Origin: Siphonodentalium dalli
Lineage: Eukaryota; Mollusca; Scaphopoda; Gadilida; Siphonodentaliidae
Reading direction: 5' to 3'
DNA length: 64,000 bases
Assembly (NCBI GenBank): GCA_032622095.1
Contig: CP136067.1
Location: forward strand, 58,571,899 to 58,635,898
In this document: one piece after another, positions 46,501 to 57,138 of the stretch
How positions within the stretch are numbered: position 1 is the stretch's first letter
How the letters are laid out: each line of letters opens with the position of its first letter
Notes under the pieces: model-generated
What the model saw: only the letters and a program-made list of their open reading frames with translations
What the model was told of the DNA's origin: nothing
Database searches by the model: none
Program-made: the position numbers and the translations under genes

Positions 46501-47958
46501 ATACATCCCACCACGACCTTACAGTCACTCCATATATACATAAACAACACACGGATGACCACGTAGCTACTCTCGTTATATCTATACACCACAGCAATGC
46601 CCATACGGTCACATCGGTCACACACAACAATACACCGTACGGTCACTACATGTATACCGATTCACCCCACACATGCCCATACAGCCACTCCTTATAGTCC
46701 TATGCATCTCACCATGGACACCCCACTCATAACCATATAGTCACTCCTGTATTCCTATTCACATCATTCATGACCATACAGTAACTCCCTGTATACCTAT
46801 TCACATCACCTATGATCATACAGTAACTCACTGACTGCCATCTTGGCATCCATCTTTTATCCAGTTGATAACTTTTTATCATAATGGGCCAGAATAGCCA
46901 CATATTATGGTTCAACTCAGTTCCGTTTCAAAGTTCTGCCCATTTCCTTTCAATAATATGGCCAGAATCACAAAAGAGGTTCTCCGCAAAATTCCATACT
47001 GCAACTTTAAAATGAATTTGTCATGCCCCATACGGAACCGGGACAAACAGAATAGAACGTAGTTGTCAATTAATTAACTAACACGTATAATAACCAAGTG
47101 AGTCACAGTTTGCTACCTTGTCGGATAACGCAGATAATAATTTTCGGGATATATGCAAAAATTAACTTTTTACAAAATTGGTTGCCATTTTGGAAGCCAT
47201 TTTGGAAGCCATCTTGAGCAATTTGGTCTATAAACACCGTAGTGTGACACATTTAAGATATATCAAAACAATAAATACCTTGGATACCAATGATAGTTGC
47301 ATTTTACTTAAAAAAAAATTCCAACCCTGAAAAGTAAATTTTTGACAATATTTATGTCAAGTTTGTGAGAGAAAAATCCAATATTTCTGGTGATGTCAGT
47401 GGTGACAATAGTAACAATGATCCATTGTACATCAGACATGTTAGTATTCAATGTATATAATACAGATTAGCCAATTTTATATATCAACCACAACTTGTAA
47501 GCCATTGCAGGACACCAATGGGGCAATATTTACAATTTTTTCATATTTTCGGCGGCCATTTTGGAAATTTTCTACACCAATTTCATTCCCATTGAAGTAA
47601 AACATCCGTCCAATAAAATAAAGCACATAGTTGTTGGCGTTCTATTAACAGCCTGTGTGGTTTGTCGATAAAATGACTATCAAAATCGTCTTGCAAAAAG
47701 AATCGAAAATTCACCCCTCTTTTTCAAATCCTCTTTCTGTATCTATTACGGAACTCTCGTCAATTGCAAATGTCTTAAAATGACGCTATAATATCACGCT
47801 TGATGACTGTCTCAAAATCATTGCCATTTACTAATGATTAATTTGAAGAAAAATGGAAGATATGGTGAAATATTAATTAAATTACCTATTTTCGTGCATA
47901 TGACGTCATTTTTCGGCGGCCATTTTAAATATTTTTCGAAATTATTTGCCGTCATTTT
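43593..47958. repeat. Giant inverted repeat 2 (~4.4 kb, R-family arms)
   Basis: The left arm 43,593-45,613 and right arm 45,696-47,958 are reverse complements with an ~80-bp spacer. Outer ends are AAAATGACGGCAAAT and its complement. From outside in, each arm has ~1 kb of shared sequence (AAAATGGCCGCCGAAAA blocks, ATATCCCGAACATTATTC) and then ~1 kb of a degenerate 50-65-bp minisatellite. A third, solitary arm lies at 15,990-18,010. The repeats explain the open frames here; no gene is visible. Confidence 0.88.
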
Positions 47959-48763
47959 GAAGAAGGACATCATACCAACAAAATGGCATACATTTGATTC
48001 TGTGTCTTTTGCTAACAACCGTTCTATTACAACGATTAAATGCAGCTGGTTGGAATTAGAGGAAATGGCGGCCATCTTGGATTCAAATGGCTCTAGCACC
48101 TAGTAGGGCCACCTTTATTTTTCGGTGAAATCCGGATTCTTTATCTGGATACCATAGGGAACAATAAAAATAAGGTTATATGTAATCATCGGGCGGGGGG
48201 AGGGGGGTGCAGGTGGACCTTATTGGCTCCCCGACTAAATCCAACATGTTGTTTCATTGATATAGGTGTACACACAAACACAATTAAATACAAACATATA
48301 TATCATGTTTTTGACAGCCGAAGGTATTATTGTTTGTTTTTTTGTCTATCATTTATAAACACTTATTGATATGCATGCACTGAATGGTGCGCAAGAAGAG
48401 TGCATAGTTAGTGTGCAAGGACCCAACCCGCCGCACATGTGATGTCACCCTAATTAATAACATGATTGTTTTGTAATACTTACATATATGTTTGTATGAC
48501 ATCACTGTATATATAATGTACATAAATTATATAAATAAAAAATAAATAAAACAAAATATGTTTCAGCTAGTTGTAAAAACTTTATATTGATGCGCTATAG
48601 CACACAATTGTTCTTTTCTAGTCATTAATTAATATTATGCCTTTCGTGTTCCACTGACATTATGGTTTTCATTAAATCTATTCTATACTAGGTTACAAAG
48701 AACTAATTATTTTCCATAGGCGGCAGTGTTAACTGTAATTCCCGCTGGCGTTGGGTTAAGCAT
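47959..48763. other. Right flank of the palindrome complex
   Basis: An AAATGGCGGCCATCTTGG motif at about 48,064 and a G-rich tract at about 48,192-48,210. The rest is unassigned. A short phrase at 48,712-48,735 resembles the start of the duplicated exon at 53.9 kb. Confidence 0.4.
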
Positions 48764-49658
48764 AATGGACCTATCCGTACGTCCCGCCCACATGTAGACT
48801 GCATGGTTACTGATACTACACACCACAAGCCATCTCAATTTCGCTATCTCTTCAGTGCTAAAATGGCTTCCAATGAGAACGGACTGTGTTGTTAAACGCC
48901 ATGTAACACGATAATATAGCTTCTTTCTGAATTTCACGATTTTCAAGATACCTATGTGTGTTTATATGCATCTTGTAAAAGTGACTGTCGTTAGATATAA
49001 ACAAAAATAGAACCAGTTTTTAAACAAAAAAGGTGTGATTGTTAGGCCATCTCCGATAACCAACAAAGATCGATGTTTACGTTGAATCAAACTGTGTAAA
49101 GGAAGCCATTATAAAACTTCAATATCAAATAGCAAATATAATATCGAAGCTATGCTAATAGTTCACACCTTGATCAAATAAACCAAACGGAGGTGTACAT
49201 GTGGTAAAACGTCACATAAAACACATACTCGCGGCACAATTAATATTCATAACGCATCGTCGATCGGGACTACTATTTCCACGTTCTAGTTTGAAATCTG
49301 TTATATTAATATTGGAATTTAAATAACATTAGGATCCGAGCGTGGTCGTTGGCATTGTTTAATCCAGCGTAAACAGATGTCTTGGTTACTTTTTTATTTA
49401 GGAAACCGAACTAAAACATGTGTATAAATATCGTTCGTCAACCGGACATGTTCCCCATGTACATTTCAACGCCATTTTAGCTTTTTAACACTCATTTTGC
49501 TCGTGTGCGTAAATTCCCTATGGCTTACAATGGTATAGTTAAGGAACCGCTTGTGGTGTATTTCATATCACTAGGCAGGCACATGTCGCTTCCGGGTTTA
49601 AGCTATCGGCTCATTGGCTATAATTGAAATTGGGGCGCTACCTACGGATAGGTCCATT
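48764..49658. mobile_element. Probable 0.9-kb TIR element
   Basis: A perfect 16-bp inverted repeat, AATGGACCTATCCGTA, at 48,764-48,779 and 49,643-49,658, extends imperfectly to about 26 bp (nGTnnCGCCC). No target duplication is clear and no transposase is seen. Confidence 0.45.
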
Positions 49659-50551
49659 GAACTTCAAGTGGTCAATTTCCCCTTAGAACGCTATCCGATA
49701 CACCGTTCGATGACAACAGACGCGCCGGTAAAAAAAACTTCACGGTATTTAAAAAAAAAAAACTATATTCTTGTATTTCCACAACTACCCCAATTACTGC
49801 ATAAATATCATCATCAGCATAAACATACACAAACCCCTTCCATAACTTCGAGAGCGCACCAGACTCTTCCTGGCCATCTAAATAAAAGAAAACCATAGTC
49901 AGAAATGGTAACGCCACCAAGATTATAGTATATATTACATATAAATAGAAATTATAAAAAATACATAAAATATTTTGATAACAATTGCGTTTAAACAAGT
50001 AATCCTTCAAATTATTACTAACAAAGTAAACGACTGTGTGGTCACTCAAAAGATTATAAAGACTTGGACATAGTATACTGTAAATACTAAAATTTAAATG
50101 AAATAATTAAAAGATAAAATTTAGCAAGTAGTAAAAGTTAATTTTCTCATTTTTTTTGGTTAAATAAAGCAATAATTTAAATGTAACATTTGTTTTTTTT
50201 TTAAATGATTGACCGTGGCTCTTCCAATAATTGCGCGACTGACCTGGTCAATTGTTCTTAAGAAGTTGTTTTGAGAATTACTATGGAGGGAAATAGTTAT
50301 GGCTGTGGCTTCGCAAGTAATTAACTTGGTGACGTGATGTTAACAAATCTGAACTCCAGTTAACCAAGGACGCTTCATACCAAATATAATGTGAATTAAT
50401 AATTCTTTAGAAGTTGTTTTAAGATTTACTATGGAGGGAAAGAATTGTGGTGCTGGCTTCGCAACTATTTGACTTCATTGTAACAAATATAAATATTAAT
50501 TACTCAGGCAATAGATGTATCTATTTTGTATATTAAGTTATTGGGTCTTAC
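49659..50551. other. Unassigned stretch with a minus-strand hydrophobic open frame
   Basis: The minus strand of 49,672-50,049 is open and includes IILVALPFLTMVFFYLDGQE and ALSKLWKGFVYVYADDD, part of which overlaps the segment shared with 33.54 kb. No convincing splice sites fix a frame. Two related phrases near 50,268 and 50,418 (TTACTATGGAGGGAAA) suggest a small duplication. Confidence 0.3.
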
Positions 50552-50812
50552 GTGTCTTGAGATGTCTAAATAGTTTCCGATGGACAGATCGCGCAAGGGA
50601 CCCACGCCAATCTTCTCTGTTGGGATTCCAATTGTTGGCTCATTAAATATGCACATATGCTTAAGATACAGTCGCACGCTCCCGTAAGTCGGGTTTTGGA
50701 TCCCAGTTAATGAAAATATCATTGAAATAATCGGTTTCCCACAATAAACATCCATATATTGAATATACATGTTTTGGAGCAGAATTAGGCAGTCCATATT
50801 GGACGCCATCAT
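50552..50812 (-). CDS. Weak candidate exon, unidentified
   Basis: A minus-strand frame from an ATG at 50,812 to a good donor, CAC|GTAAGA, at 50,552. It includes NPTYGSVRLYLKHMCIFNEP and IGVGPLRDLSIGNYLDISRH, which look protein-like. The start overlaps an ATGGCGTCCAATATGG phrase typical of local repeats, so the first part may be repeat-derived. Family not recognised. Confidence 0.22.
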
Positions 50813-50901
50813 GGAATTTATTTTGTTTTGGTTTAATTTTCACACATAATTATTAGTTATGTGGATGGAGTTCTCATTAAACCTCACATCCTTGTATTGG
50901 T

Positions 50902-51034
50902 TACAGTAATGCCCAAAGTAATTGACCACTTAACCACATCAGAATTATTGGTAATTTTTCAGGATTTGAAATCCTGAAAATTTACCAATAATTTTGCTGT
51001 GGTCAAGTGGTCAATTACTTTGGACATTACTGTA
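50902..51034. mobile_element. Palindromic MITE, unit 1
   Basis: A ~133-bp near-palindrome: TACAGTAATGCCCAAAGTAA... ending ...TTACTTTGGACATTACTGTA. It sits in a ~173-bp tandem unit with TCATTRAACCTCAAATCC. A fragment occurs at 8,215-8,280. Confidence 0.8.
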
Positions 51035-51076
51035 TGATGATTGAGTTATCATTGAACCTCAAATCCTTATATTGGT

Positions 51077-51207
51077 TACAGTAATGCCCAAAGTAATTGA
51101 CCACTTAACCACAGCAGAATTATGGGTATTTTTTCAGCATTTACAATCCTTAAATTACCCATTATTCTGCTGTGGTTAAGTGGTCAATTGATTTGAACAT
51201 TACTGTA
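51077..51207. mobile_element. Palindromic MITE, unit 2
   Basis: Second tandem copy of the 50,902 palindrome with a few substitutions (for example TGATTTGAACATTACTGTA). Confidence 0.8.
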
Positions 51208-51249
51208 TGATGATTGAGTTATCATTAAACCTCAAATCCTTATATTGGT

Positions 51250-51855
51250 TACAGTAATGCCCAAAGTAATTGACCCTTTAACCACAGCATAATTATGGGT
51301 AATTTTTCAGGATTTAGAATCATGAAAAAATACACACAATTTTGCTGTGGTTAAAGGTACTCAACCCGATAAAACTCCTCTCAATTACTATTTCAATGGC
51401 TTCGGGGGTCAAAAAAATTTGATTCGAGTCGAGGAAGTCACCCATCAAAGCTCAGATTTGTTAGATATCGATTTTAGAAATCTATTATTTTTCATTATCG
51501 GGAATTCTTACTGGCCCAGTACGTAGTCAATTATTACCACTTGATTATAGAGTTATCCATCCTTGTCTGTTTGAATAGAATTTTGGCGTAAAATCTCGAG
51601 CATGTTACCAAATTGACGGCAGTTATAAGTATTCATCTCGAGAACATAAGAATTTTCAAAAATCAATATCTAATAACTCTCAGCTTTGTTTGATGGGTTC
51701 CTCGACTCGAATCAAATATTTTTTACCCCCAAAGCCAAAGAAATAGTAATATAGGACCCTCTGATCGGATTGTTGTTGTTGGAATCTGTTGAGATGGGGA
51801 CCCTCTTTACGGGTTGAGTACCTTTAAGTGATCAATTACTTTGGACATTACTGTA
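51250..51855. mobile_element. Palindromic MITE, unit 3, split by a TTAA element
   Basis: 51,250-51,354 is the left part and 51,828-51,855 the right end. Removing 51,355-51,827 restores GTGGTTAAGTGRTCAATTAC exactly as in the intact units. Confidence 0.85.
51355..51823. mobile_element. TTAA-flanked element nested in palindromic MITE unit 3
   Basis: 469 bp, with ends AGGTACTCAACCCG and CGGGTTGAGTACCT, and TTAA at 51,351-51,354 and 51,824-51,827. Its halves are extended inverted repeats (GATTCGAGTCGAGGAA and its complement), unlike the asymmetric copies elsewhere. Confidence 0.88.
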
Positions 51856-53114
51856 TGTAGATGGAGTTAAACCTCACATCAGTGTGTTGGGGATTTGGAC
51901 CTTGACTTGGGACCTTTGGTTTTTAACGCAACAAATGCGCGTACACCTTATACACAAATTGATTATGTAACCAGAGTTTTTCTTGAATAAGATGAGTTTG
52001 AAGCCTGCTTTCATTTCAAAATGTTGTCAGTTTTGTATTGTCTGCAGCGGATCTCGACGCGTTGAAGCAAAAGTTACAAAAGATAAAATGTGTATGTGAC
52101 GAGACTATAATACAAATGAAAAAATAAATTGAGGGAGGGGTGAGCGATACAGGGAACTAAGGGTTGAGCCGATATAAATTTGTAGAGCGATAACGACCAA
52201 TGTTGACATATTATGCATATCAACTCTACTGTTGCAACAAGGCTATAAAATAGGGGGTGTCAGAATCTTAGTCATCTCTGTATAGTGCCAGAATAGTCAT
52301 TTATGGAGTTCTACAATATGTTGGGTTCGTTATATGGACTCGGAGAAAAAAGGGGTTTGTACCGATGAACTGACATAAATTAGTGGATCGATGTTGCCAT
52401 GTAATGCATCGTGACTGTACTAAAGCAGCAATTATATAAAATTGGGGGGGGGGTATGAAATTATCTATAGTTGGCACCAGGATTATATAGAAAGGAATAG
52501 CAATTGATATACATATACGGTATACTATAGTAATACCATAGACATATAAGTACAAGTATCACGAGATAAAATATTACGTAACATGACTATATACCGATGA
52601 AAGAAAGAAATAAATTGGACCGGGATTAGAGGTTGGGTTGGTTATATGTGGATAATTGGATATGGAATTCATACCGATGAAACGATATAAATTAGTGCAG
52701 CGATAAAGACACTTAGTCAGGCTATACGGGGGAAATAGGGGTTGATACGATAGACCGAAATAAATTTGTCAAGTGATAATGACCAATGTTGACGTATAAA
52801 GTAACGCGACTGTACTGTCACACAATTATCAGGTAGAACCGGTCAAATATGACAGGGTACAGCACGTAATTATTTCTTAGATCGAAGAAATGATTTATTT
52901 ATATTTCGATGATAAAATTTAACATAGGTCAGGATTTCCCATTAAAATCGATTTATGTCTATAAAACTGTCATTTTCCAAAAATTTGAGCTGAAACTTGG
53001 TGTGTATGTGTGTAATACTACTATATTCGTAAAATGGCAGAATTCAGTGCGTAATTATGTTTTAGATGGAATAAATTTAATTTGTTTTCGATAATAAATT
53101 TACACTAATTACAG
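51856..53114. repeat. Diverged repeats, mostly unassigned
   Basis: Between 52,100 and 52,860 phrases such as ATAAATTAGTGGATCGAT, ACCAATGTTGACRTAT and GACTGTACT recur at roughly 210-350-bp intervals with strong divergence. Nothing coding was recognised. Confidence 0.4.
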
Positions 53115-53275
53115 CGTGGAGTGGACGGCCGGGTGATCGAGTAGACGCAGTTTGTAAACAAGCTTTTGTCAAATTGACAATAGCCATTTTGGTCAAACTA
53201 AACCCTTTTCGACCGGGACAGCAGATCCGAATAGTAGCTAAGATGTACTTAGATAGAATTATCAAAAGAATTTGA
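53115..53275 (+). CDS. Candidate terminal exon of an unidentified plus-strand gene
   Basis: Acceptor ACACTAATTACAG, then 2 bases + 52 codons + TGA (phase-1 entry), followed by AATAAA at 53,334-53,339. The peptide has a coding character: WSGRPGDRVDAVCKQAFVKL, NPFRPGQQIRIVAKMYLDRI, IKRI. Its GC content is higher than the flanks. I do not recognise the family. Upstream exons were not found. The opposite-strand frame here is its shadow. Confidence 0.45.
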
Positions 53276-53383
53276 CCGATCAGGGTACATTTTAAGAGAA
53301 TCGAGTGGAGAAATCTTGGTGATAATTCCAGAAAATAAAGATGGAGGAGAATCACAATTAAACTTCCCACAATGCACTTCACT

Positions 53384-53870
53384 AAACCAGGGGTTCCCAA
53401 TGGGTTACACATTATTTTCAGTCTATCAGATTATTTATATTTTCAACAACAAGTGACTTTAAGTTTACAATTTCAGCCTGTCCTGACTCTATCGATACGA
53501 TTTATCACATTTTCAAAAACATATTGTACACCGGTGGCGTTAATTTTACAATTTAAGCATCTACGTGATTCTATCGGTTCGATTGAGTAAGGTACAAATG
53601 AAAATATCCAAAAATACACCAGGGGCTCCCAATGGGTGATATATTATTTTCAGGCTATCAGCGTATTTATATTTTCAACAACATATTATTACACCGGTGA
53701 CTTTAAGTTTACAATTTCAGCCTGTCCTGACCATATGGATACGATTTATCATATTTTCAAAAATATATTATACACCGGTGCCGTTAACTTTACAATTTCA
53801 GCATATACGTGATTCTATTGGTACGATTGAGTAAGGTACAAAAAAAAATATCCAAGAATACATTCCTCCT
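53384..53870. repeat. ~232-bp tandem duplication
   Basis: CCAGGGGYTCCCAATGGGT recurs near 53,388 and 53,620, each followed by ACAATTTCAGCCTGTCCTGA and CGTGATTCTATYGGT blocks. Non-coding. Confidence 0.7.
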
Positions 53871-53918
53871 GTCGACCATGAGTCTATAGGAATCACTGAA
53901 CTAAATGGTTTCCCATAG

Positions 53919-54136
53919 GCGACAGTGTTAACGTTTCCGCCAAATTCACTGAATTGAAGCCTGCAGGCCATACCAGTGATGTTTACCCAGCTAGATTGAC
54001 ACCAGTTGATCACGAAAATGCAAGAAAAATCATAGGTCATGTGTTTACTTTTAAAAATAAATCCCCAAGTGTACGACGGGGCTATCCCACAGCCAAATTT
54101 GATCTGGAAAAATCCAGAACTACAGCAGCTAGTTAA
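53919..54136 (+). CDS. Candidate terminal exon, duplicated copy 1
   Basis: Acceptor GGTTTCCCATAG, then 2 bases + 71 codons + TAA (phase-1 entry). An AATAAA signal overlaps the stop. It reads DSVNVSAKFTELKPAGHTSD, VYPARLTPVDHENARKIIGH, and ends GYPTAKFDLEKSRTTAAS. Basic and soluble, with no recognised domain. Copy 2 at 55,261 differs at only a few bases. It could be a 3' exon of a plus-strand gene, an alternative to the 53,115 exon (same entry phase), or a mobile fragment. Confidence 0.45.
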
Positions 54137-54340
54137 ATAAATTTCCCGCTCACAAAAATCCATTCCCCCATTCATTCACCAGTTTAAATTATTTAGATAT
54201 TATGTACAAATCAAATAAACGCGATGTCATCCTTTAACAACGTGTCGCATGTATCAGGTGAAGGTCATTCTTCAGTTACCTTCACCTTTAGGTGTACTCG
54301 CTCCCCGACTCTAGAACACATTTAGCTCCCTGATTCCTAT

Positions 54341-55226
54341 CTATATGTATATGTGTGAAACACAGCGTTTCTTATAGTATTTTATCAAAATATAGACCTT
54401 ACTGAAATAAAAAATGGATTATATCGAGCAGTAGTTGTTTATTTTTCCAATATGAGGCATCCTGAAAATTAGTGTCAATCCTCAAAATAAAGCCAAAAAA
54501 TTTAGATTTTTTTTTCAATTTTACTAGCTGATGCATCTCGTATAACTGAAGAATGCCCTTATATACCATACTATTACTAAATTGAAGAGGATATGTTAAT
54601 ATACATTTTGAGTGGGATAACTTGTCCAATTTTAAACCCTTTTCATGCAAAATTTGTCAATTTATAATAAACATTTACAAAAATTAACAAAAAATTTAAA
54701 TAAAAAATACTTTAATAGCATAATAAAGCAACTATAAGTCAATTTAAATATCTAAACATAATCATACAACATCAGCCACAGTCTCAGGCATGAAATTTGA
54801 CCAGATGGCAGGGCATACTGTCTGTTTAACAAACTTGCCATGACAGTTTTGCACGACATTAACACTACTGGCGATGCCATCACCCCCCCCCCCGACTTGG
54901 GTGGGACTACGGTCCCCGATAAGGCTACTGGGTGCCGGGAAATCTTAATTGGGTTAACTGCCACCTTTTCCCAATGGGGGGGGGGGGGGCTAACACTACT
55001 CAAATTTTTGGGGAGGGGGGCTTTGGCCCCCCTGACCCCCTAATGGTACCTGATGTCCATGCAAAATTCCCAGATTTATCACTTTCTTTACTATCTACAG
55101 GCGAATCCATGCGTTTCTTCTTTAAATCTGTCCAAAATGTGGTCATTATCATTTGAAAATAAGAAAATATGGAATTAACAACTTATCATGGCGAGACGTG
55201 AAATTTCGTAAAATTCATATTTTTCC
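54341..55226. other. Spacer between the duplicated exons
   Basis: Contains a C run (about 54,884) and two G runs (about 54,977 and 55,013). Otherwise AT-rich and unassigned. Confidence 0.4.
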
Positions 55227-55260
55227 TATAGGAATCACTGAACTAAATGGTTTCCCATAG

Positions 55261-55478
55261 GCGACAGTGTTAACGTTTCCGCCAAATTCACTGAATTGAA
55301 GCCTGCAGGCCATACCAGTGATGTTTACCCAGCTAGATTGACACCAGTTGATCACGAAAATGCAAGAAAAATCATAGGTCATGTGTTTACTTTTAAAAAT
55401 AAATCCCCAAGTGTACGACGGGGCTATCCCACAGCCAAATTTGATCTGGAAAAATCCAGAACTACAGCAGCTGGTTAA
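55261..55478 (+). CDS. Candidate terminal exon, duplicated copy 2
   Basis: Same 218-bp exon as 53,919-54,136, within a ~455-bp direct duplication (53,883-54,338 and 55,227-55,682) about 1,342 bp apart. The last residue is Gly instead of Ser. The splice site, open frame and AATAAA are all kept, but the copies are too similar to tell selection from recent duplication. Confidence 0.42.
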
Positions 55479-55659
55479 ATAAATTTCCCGCTCACCAAAA
55501 TCCATTCCCCCATTCATTCACCAGTTTAAATTATTTAGATATTATGTACAAATCAAATAAACGCGATGTCATCCTTTAACAACGTGTCGCATGTATCAGG
55601 TGAAGGTCATTCTTCAGTTACCTTCACCTTTAGGTGTACTCGCTCCCCGACTCTAGAAC

Positions 55660-55870
55660 ACATTTAGCTCCCTGATTCCTATACAAATCGGTACACCAGT
55701 GTACACCCACTTTGTGGCGGTAATAAATTATCGCCATATTTACGTAGGCTATGATTTTCTGTTCCCGTTCAGGGGATTTTCCCTCAAAGATAATCAACCA
55801 ATCAGCAGCCAGATTGTTTTCCCTACACAAATTCAGGAAGCGTAACTCGATATAATTAGTTTCTTAACGG
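55660..55870 (-). CDS. Weak minus-strand protein-like open frame
   Basis: The open stretch contains LRFLNLCRENNLAADWLIIF, EGKSPEREQKIIAYVNMAII and YYRHKVGVHWCTDLYRN. It is amphipathic and protein-like but has no clear ATG context, splice sites or recognised family. It could be a relic of a mobile-element protein. Confidence 0.2.
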
Positions 55871-57020
55871 GTTACCAAATTCGCATGTTCTAAATTTGCA
55901 TGGTCTAAAAGTATAACGTGGGAACGCGAACTCTTTGGAGTAATTTAGATTCTGGTCATATATTAGATTGCATGCACACGTGGTATATACTCGCGCTGCT
56001 TCATAGACTGGCAGAGTAGACCAACTAACGATACAGAGTAAACGTGTATTAAAGTATCAAACTAGATATACATGTACTGTGTTTGGGCCTGGTAGTCCCT
56101 GGAGGTATTAACATAGTTGCTTGTAACCATGCAAACTCCAGGCAGAGTTGTCTCTCATCGCTCCGCTGAGATACCACTGCTACACTATCACTGTACATGT
56201 GTATAACATTGCACTTAATTACCTCACACATCTCTTCGTAACATGTGAATTCATGTCAAATAGAGAAATAGCATAGCATAGAACAAGGATATTATAATAA
56301 TGATTTCTGACATGATGTTAGTTCTTCAAAATCGTCTTGTCTGGCTCGTGGGCGCGGTTCATATTGTTCTTATTAATACCGAAATTACCATTATTGCAAA
56401 CTGTTGGTGGTCATAATAAGATAATAGATGACTAAATATAGTACCGACGATACGTAAAAATAGATGTATCGCAAAGTACCATGCTTCCGGCAGTTATATA
56501 TCGCAGTGATAACGGAGAGGGAGCTGCACGGATTTTGGCTTGTGACCTCAATGGACAAGCGTAGCGATGGGACTGAACTCTGCCTTGCAGCTTGCATTTA
56601 CAGCTCAGTTGAAACGTGCGCTTATTTACGGTTTTGTCACAAGCAAAACGGGAATTCCCCGAACCAACATAACACAATCCAATCGAGCTTTTGGTTTCGG
56701 TCTATCGCCACGGACACAAGCACAACACATCACTTCCAAAAGAATTATCGACACTACGCAGTTTTTCTCGAGGTTGGTTATACTATGGGTACCTATATGC
56801 CGGTATATATGTGGTATTTTATATTCCTTGTAAATATTATACGCGTCACGGTTTGTTATTATATAGACGTCGGGTGACTTCGAGCTGATGAAAGTTTGAA
56901 ACCGAAAGTATGATCATCATTTTTATGTTCGACCTCTTTGGGGATAGGGCATCATAGGGCGTTCGGCAAAATGTGTCTACATGCATAGGGGAAATCATTT
57001 GCATATCTGACAAAATTCAG
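55871..57020. other. Unassigned spacer
   Basis: Open frames on both strands near 56,390-56,890 overlap one another without splice signals or protein character. Nothing else was recognised. Confidence 0.35.
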
Positions 57021-57138
57021 AACTCGGTCAGATACCAAGTTTGTAAGGCTGAACAGTCTCATTCGAGATCACTGAATAAAGATCCGAATGCAAAATGCCG
57101 ACTTCCCCCATTAGTGGGCCATTACAACACTTGTCCAG
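57021..57138 (+). CDS. Weak candidate exon, Cys-containing
   Basis: Between CAAAATTCAG and CCAG|GTATGT. It holds 39 open codons + 1 base: NSVRYQVCKAEQSHSRSLNK, then DPNAKCRLPPLVGHYNTCP. The CRLPPLVG part is faintly reminiscent of a Kunitz domain start, but the expected following Cys pattern is not visible. Confidence 0.22.

Noticed and set aside
45876-46697. His/Ile/Thr-rich open frames
   Set aside because: Minisatellite of the right arm of inverted repeat 2 read in the opposite orientation.
53798-54175. 125-codon minus-strand open frame, repeated at 55,215-55,517
   Set aside because: Opposite-strand shadow of the duplicated plus-strand exon, which has the splice site and poly(A) signal.
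56391-56888. Overlapping open frames of 65-137 codons on both strands
   Set aside because: No splice sites, domain or consistent frame; mutually overlapping frames suggest chance.
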